Position numbers and translations under genes: made by a program. Under the pieces are notes generated by a model, which saw nothing but the letters and a program-made list of their open reading frames with translations, had not been told where the DNA came from and made no database searches. Below, in pieces: positions 59,940-64,000 of a stretch of DNA of 64,000 bases. The stretch comes from Rhinopithecus roxellana (Eukaryota; Chordata; Mammalia; Primates; Cercopithecidae), in assembly GCF_007565055.1 (NCBI RefSeq), contig NC_044554.1, positions 138,011,463 to 138,075,462 on the forward strand. Reading direction: 5' to 3'. Position 1 is the stretch's first letter. Each line of letters begins with the position of its first letter.

Positions 59940-62900
59940 CTTTTTTAATAGCGTTATTGAGGTATAATTGATTGAATGTATTTAAAGTGTAATTAATGAC
60001 GTTTTGACATATGAATATACCCACTAAAATCTAACAATAATCAAGATAACAGTATTTCCATCACCTCCAAAAGTTTCTCTGTCCTTTTGTAATCCTTCTG
60101 CCTGCCACTCCTCCACATTCATAGACAGCAACTTATCTGCTCTATTATACAGTTTAGATTATATTTTCTGGAACTTTATATAAATATAATTGTACACTAT
60201 GGACTTTATGTCTAGAAAATTGCATTCCTCATATATGTTTGAGATTCATCTATGTTTTTGACTGTTCAATAGTTTCTTCTTTTTTTCTTACAGTGAAGCC
60301 ATCCTACAAATATAGTTCTTTCCCTTTTATTGAAAAAGTAGTATTTCATTGTACAGGCTTATCATAATTTGATTATCTATTAACCCGTTGATGGATATTT
60401 GTGGGTTTTTTCCAGATTTTTTTGCTATTTTGAATATAGCTGCTTTGAACATTCATATAGAAAACTATTTGAAAACATTTGCATTCATTACTCTTGGCAA
60501 ATATATAAGAATGGAATGGCTGTGTCATATGGAAGTATATGTTTACTCTTTAAGAAACTGCCAAATTATTTCCTAATGTTTGAATGTACCATTTTACACT
60601 CCCAGTAGCAGAATACAGCAATTCTGGTTGCTCCGTGGCCTTGCCATCTGTAGTATGGTCAATCTTTTTAAATTGTATATGTAATATAATGGTATCTCAT
60701 TGTGGATATAAATCCATTTAACTAATGACCAATGATGTTAAGCATATTTTTATGTGCCCATTTTCCATTATTATGTCTTCTTTGGAGAAGTGTCTGCTCA
60801 AATCTTATTACAAAATTGTTTTCTTATTATTGGGTTTTGAGAGTTACTCATATATTTTGGATCCAATTCTTCATCAGATATATGAATTGCAAATATTTTT
60901 TCCCAAGCTATGGCTTCTCTCTGCATTTTCCTTCAGTGTCTTTCAATGAGCAGAAGAGTAGAAATTTACAATTTTGATCGAGTCCAATTTATATTTTCTA
61001 ATGGATCACAATTTTAGTATTATATTTTTAAAATATTTGTCTAATCTAAGATCACAAATATTTTCACCTGAAAGTGAAAGTATTCTCTCAAGCTTTGTAT
61101 TTTTAGCTTTTGTAATTGAGATTTGAGTCTTTGATGATTGTGAGGTGGGTTTTTCTTTTTACTGTATTTTGATGATATGAATCAAAGTTATTTTTGCATA
61201 TGAATATTCAATTTACTAAAAACACAACTCTTTTTTCTATAAAATTGGATCTATTCTTGTGTTTACGATCAGTTTACTGTGTGTGTCGGTGTTTTCCTGG
61301 GCTCTCTATTCTTTTCCATTGACTTATTTATCTCTCCTCATGCAATTACCACATTATCTACATTATTGTAACTTTAGGGTAAGTTTGAAGTCAGATAATA
61401 TAAATTCTCCAACTGTTTTCTTTATCAAAATAGTTTTAGGTATTATAGGTTCTTCATATTTCTATATGAATTTTAGAATGAGTTTGTAAATTTCTACATG
61501 AAAGCTTGTTGTGATATTCTTTAGGACAATTTTGGAACCATAGTCAATTGGAGGAGAAGTGATATCTTAATATCATGTCTTTTGACCACGAACAAGGTTT
61601 ATCTGTCCATTTTCTCAGGTTTATATAATTTTTCTTAACAAAGTTTTGTAGTTTTCACTGTAAAGGTCTTACACATCCTTTGCCATACTTATTACTGAGT
61701 GTCTTATATTTTTGGTGCTATAATTGGTATTTTTAGATAAAATTTCTGATTGTTAATTGCTAGTATGAAAAAATACAAATGATTTTTAAACGTTGATCTT
61801 TTTCTCATTCAACATTGCTAAGCCCACTTAATAGCTCCAGTAGCTATTTTATAGATTCCATTAGGTTTGCAAAATAGGTGATCATGTCATCTGCATTTAT
61901 TATTCATGAGGGATATTGTTATATAGTTTTCTTTTAATGTCTATGTCTAGTTATAGTGTTAAGAGTAATGCCGGCCCGACAGAAGTTTAGAAAAGAGTTT
62001 GTGTAAAATTGGCATTATTTCTACATTAAATGTTTGGAAAAATTCCCAACTGAAGCCATCTGGGCATGCGGTTTTCATTGTGAGATAGATTTTTAACTAG
62101 AAGTATAATTCCTTTAATAGATATAGGGCCACTGAAGTTATCTGTTTACTTTTGAGTGAACATTGGTTGACTGTGTATTTTATGTTATTTTTATATAATT
62201 AGAAGTTATAAGTGCAAGTTTTGTTATACGAATATGTGTAGTCTGTATATTTTAAGAAATTTGTCTATGTCATCAGTTTTCAACTATATTTGCATAGAGT
62301 TGTTTATAATAACTATTTTTTATTACATACAGAATCTGTGGTTGTATCACTGCTCTTATTCCTGATATTGGTAATGTCTGTCTTTTTTTTTCTTTTTTAC
62401 TGATCGGACTGGCTAGAGAATTATTCATTTTATTGAATCTCTGAAATAACCAGTTTTTTATTCTACTGAATTTTCTCTGTTGTTTTTGTATATTCTATTG
62501 CATTTATTTTTACTCTGTTTCCTTTCATCTGCTTACTCTGAGTCTCATTTGTGCTTCTTTTTCTAATCAGTTAATGTACAAACTAGGGTCTTCAATTTGT
62601 GACTTTTCTTGTTGTTCAATATAGACACTTAGTGGGTTTTAATTTTAATGAACTTCGATTTTTTGTGATATTCTAATTTTCTTAATTTAGGGCCCAGAAT
62701 ATGGTTTTACATGGTAATATTTTCCTATGTACTTGAACATCTATGCTGCTATTTTGTGAAGTCTTTTCTGCATGTCATTTACATCAAACTGGTTGAAAGA
62801 GTATTATGGTCTCCTCCATTTTTGCTGTTTTAGTGTCTACATGCTTGATCAATTATTGACAGATGACGTGTTGATCTCCAGTAATAGTCGCAAATTTGTC

Positions 62901-63230
62901 TATTTCTCCTTGCAGGTCTCTCAGTTTTGTTTATGTATTTTGAATTTGTTATTAGGTGTTTCATCATTTGGAACTGTCATATTCTTTTACTGAACTGAAC
63001 ATTTTATTATTAGGAAATGACCCTTGTTTTTCCTAGGAATATGTTTTGCTTTTGAGTCTACTATGCTTAATATTAATATACCCACTCTACATTTCTTGTG
63101 ATTAATGTTACCTAGGTATATCTTCTTCTATCCTTATACTTTTGAACTCATTTTCCTCACTTTTTAAATGAGTTTTCTAGGCAGCCTATAGTTGGGTCTT
63201 GCTTTTTTGCCCAATTTGGCAATTTCTGCT
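59940..63230 (-). mobile_element. long old L1 (3' UTR and much of ORF2)
   Basis: The plus strand reads through an inverted L1: ATTGAGGTATAATTGATTGA, TTTGCTATTTTGAATATAGC TGC, GGTATCTCATTGTGGATATA, CAAATATTTTTTCCCAAGC, GATCATGTCATCTGCA and GAGAATTATTCATTTTATTG in order over more than 3 kb. Numerous stops and indels; inactive. Confidence 0.85.
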
Positions 63231-63239
63231 TTTCAGTTG

Positions 63240-63330
63240 GGGTGTTTATATCATATATACTATATATATTTATATATATTACTTTTGTACCAACCTAATA
63301 TATATATAAATCATATATAAATATATATAG
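63240..63330. repeat. AT-rich tract containing a mariner/MADE1-type end
   Basis: TATATA-rich sequence surrounding ACTTTTGTACCAACCTAATA (63279-63298), a one-substitution match to the terminal repeat of MADE1/Hsmar1. The opposite end was not found. Confidence 0.65.
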
Positions 63331-63407
63331 CAACATGGTGGACTTAAACCTTACAATATCCACAATTATTTAACAACATTGTGAGGTTTAAATCCACCAT
63401 GCTGCTA
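63328..63407. repeat. inverted repeat with 30-bp arms
   Basis: The left arm 63328-63357 starts TAGCAACATGGTGGACTTAA. The right arm 63378-63407 is its complement with 3 mismatches in 30, across a 20-nt spacer. Could form a stem-loop; the family is unknown to me. Confidence 0.9.
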
Positions 63408-63409
63408 TC

Positions 63410-64000
63410 CGTGTTCTATTTATTCTATTAGTGCTTTGTTCCACTTTTTATTTTTATCTCCATTGAAAAATATGGAATATATTTTATGATTCCATTTTAT
63501 ACCCCTTGTTGGCTAATTAGTTATAATGTTTTGTTTTATTTTAGTGGAAGCTTTAGGGGATATTGTAAACATCTTTAACTTCTCATAGTCTACATAGGCT
63601 AACTTTAATTGATATGATGCCACTTCACATGTAGTATAAGGACCTAACTACCTTGCTAAGTGGAAATACAAAAAATATAACAAAGATGTATATTTTCATA
63701 GAGTCTTCTAAATAAATAATATTTCAAATATATAACCTTTTTAGAATGGCTTTGATTACAATTAACTGTAATTAATATTTTTTCTTATTTGACCTCTAGA
63801 AAGCTGTAGGGATAGATATATTGTGTGTATACACATACATATGAATTCTGTGAGGATCCAAACGTCTTCATGAGACTATGATATTAAAGTGAAATTTTAC
63901 TCTCTACTCTTTGCTGTTTTGCTGATTTTAAAATTAAATATATTGACTCCTAGCTAGATAGGGGCTATTGGTCGTAGAGAGCAATACGTCCAAGTAAAAA
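63410..64000. other. end of window, intronic
   Basis: AT-rich. No exon or repeat recognised with confidence. Confidence 0.45.

Noticed and set aside
60388..62993. Several plus-strand open frames of 60-80 codons
   Set aside because: All lie in the inverted L1 and read its non-coding strand.

Overview
This is primate nuclear DNA, most likely human or a close relative. It is AT-rich and intron-dominated. It carries several full-length Alu elements, MaLR/ERVL and ERV1 LTRs, L1, L2 and MIR relics, and a mariner/MADE1 end. There is no bacterial-style gene packing, no CRISPR array, no tRNA or rRNA, and no second protein-coding gene that I can support.

One gene fills the window on the minus strand. 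It is an exon series that I identify as VWDE (von Willebrand factor D and EGF domain-containing protein, human 7p21.3). I reconstructed 26 consecutive coding exons between 57234 (5'-most) and 9039 (3'-most). Every one has an AG acceptor and a GT donor, and the intron phases fit from exon to exon along the whole chain. Together they give one uninterrupted frame of 1,633 complete codons after a 2-nt partial codon. The start codon, signal peptide and N-terminal region lie beyond 64000. The true C-terminus is not certain.

Layout, in transcription order (right to left). Region 64000-57235 is intron holding L1 and an Alu. Exons 1-4 (57234-48721) encode an N-terminal linker and cysteine-bearing region. 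Exons 5-8 (48478-43222) carry the VWD domain, then a long linker with an RRKR furin-type site and a short EGF-like module. Exons 9-12 (41128-33212) encode an IPT/TIG-like and cysteine-rich region. Exon 13 is a cadherin-like/CADG-like fold. Exons 14-15 hold three EGF-type modules, one with a calcium-binding DVDEC signature. Exons 16-17 are a hydrophilic linker ending in another EGF. Exons 18-25 are eight exons of exactly 96 nt, phase 1-1, one EGF each, and exon 26 is a ninth EGF with a basic tail. Region 1-9011 is 3' flank or last intron, with LTRs, a MIR and a DNA-transposon relic.

The product is expected to be a secreted, modular extracellular protein. From the literature I recall VWDE being linked to regeneration blastemas in vertebrates; nothing in this DNA tests that. 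The most interesting sequence-level observations are a dead, partly deleted copy of one EGF exon (about 15640-15715) inside the EGF array, the strict exon-per-EGF periodicity, the unresolved 3' end, and an unexplained 30-bp-arm inverted repeat at 63328-63407. I found no evidence of a wholly new biological system here.
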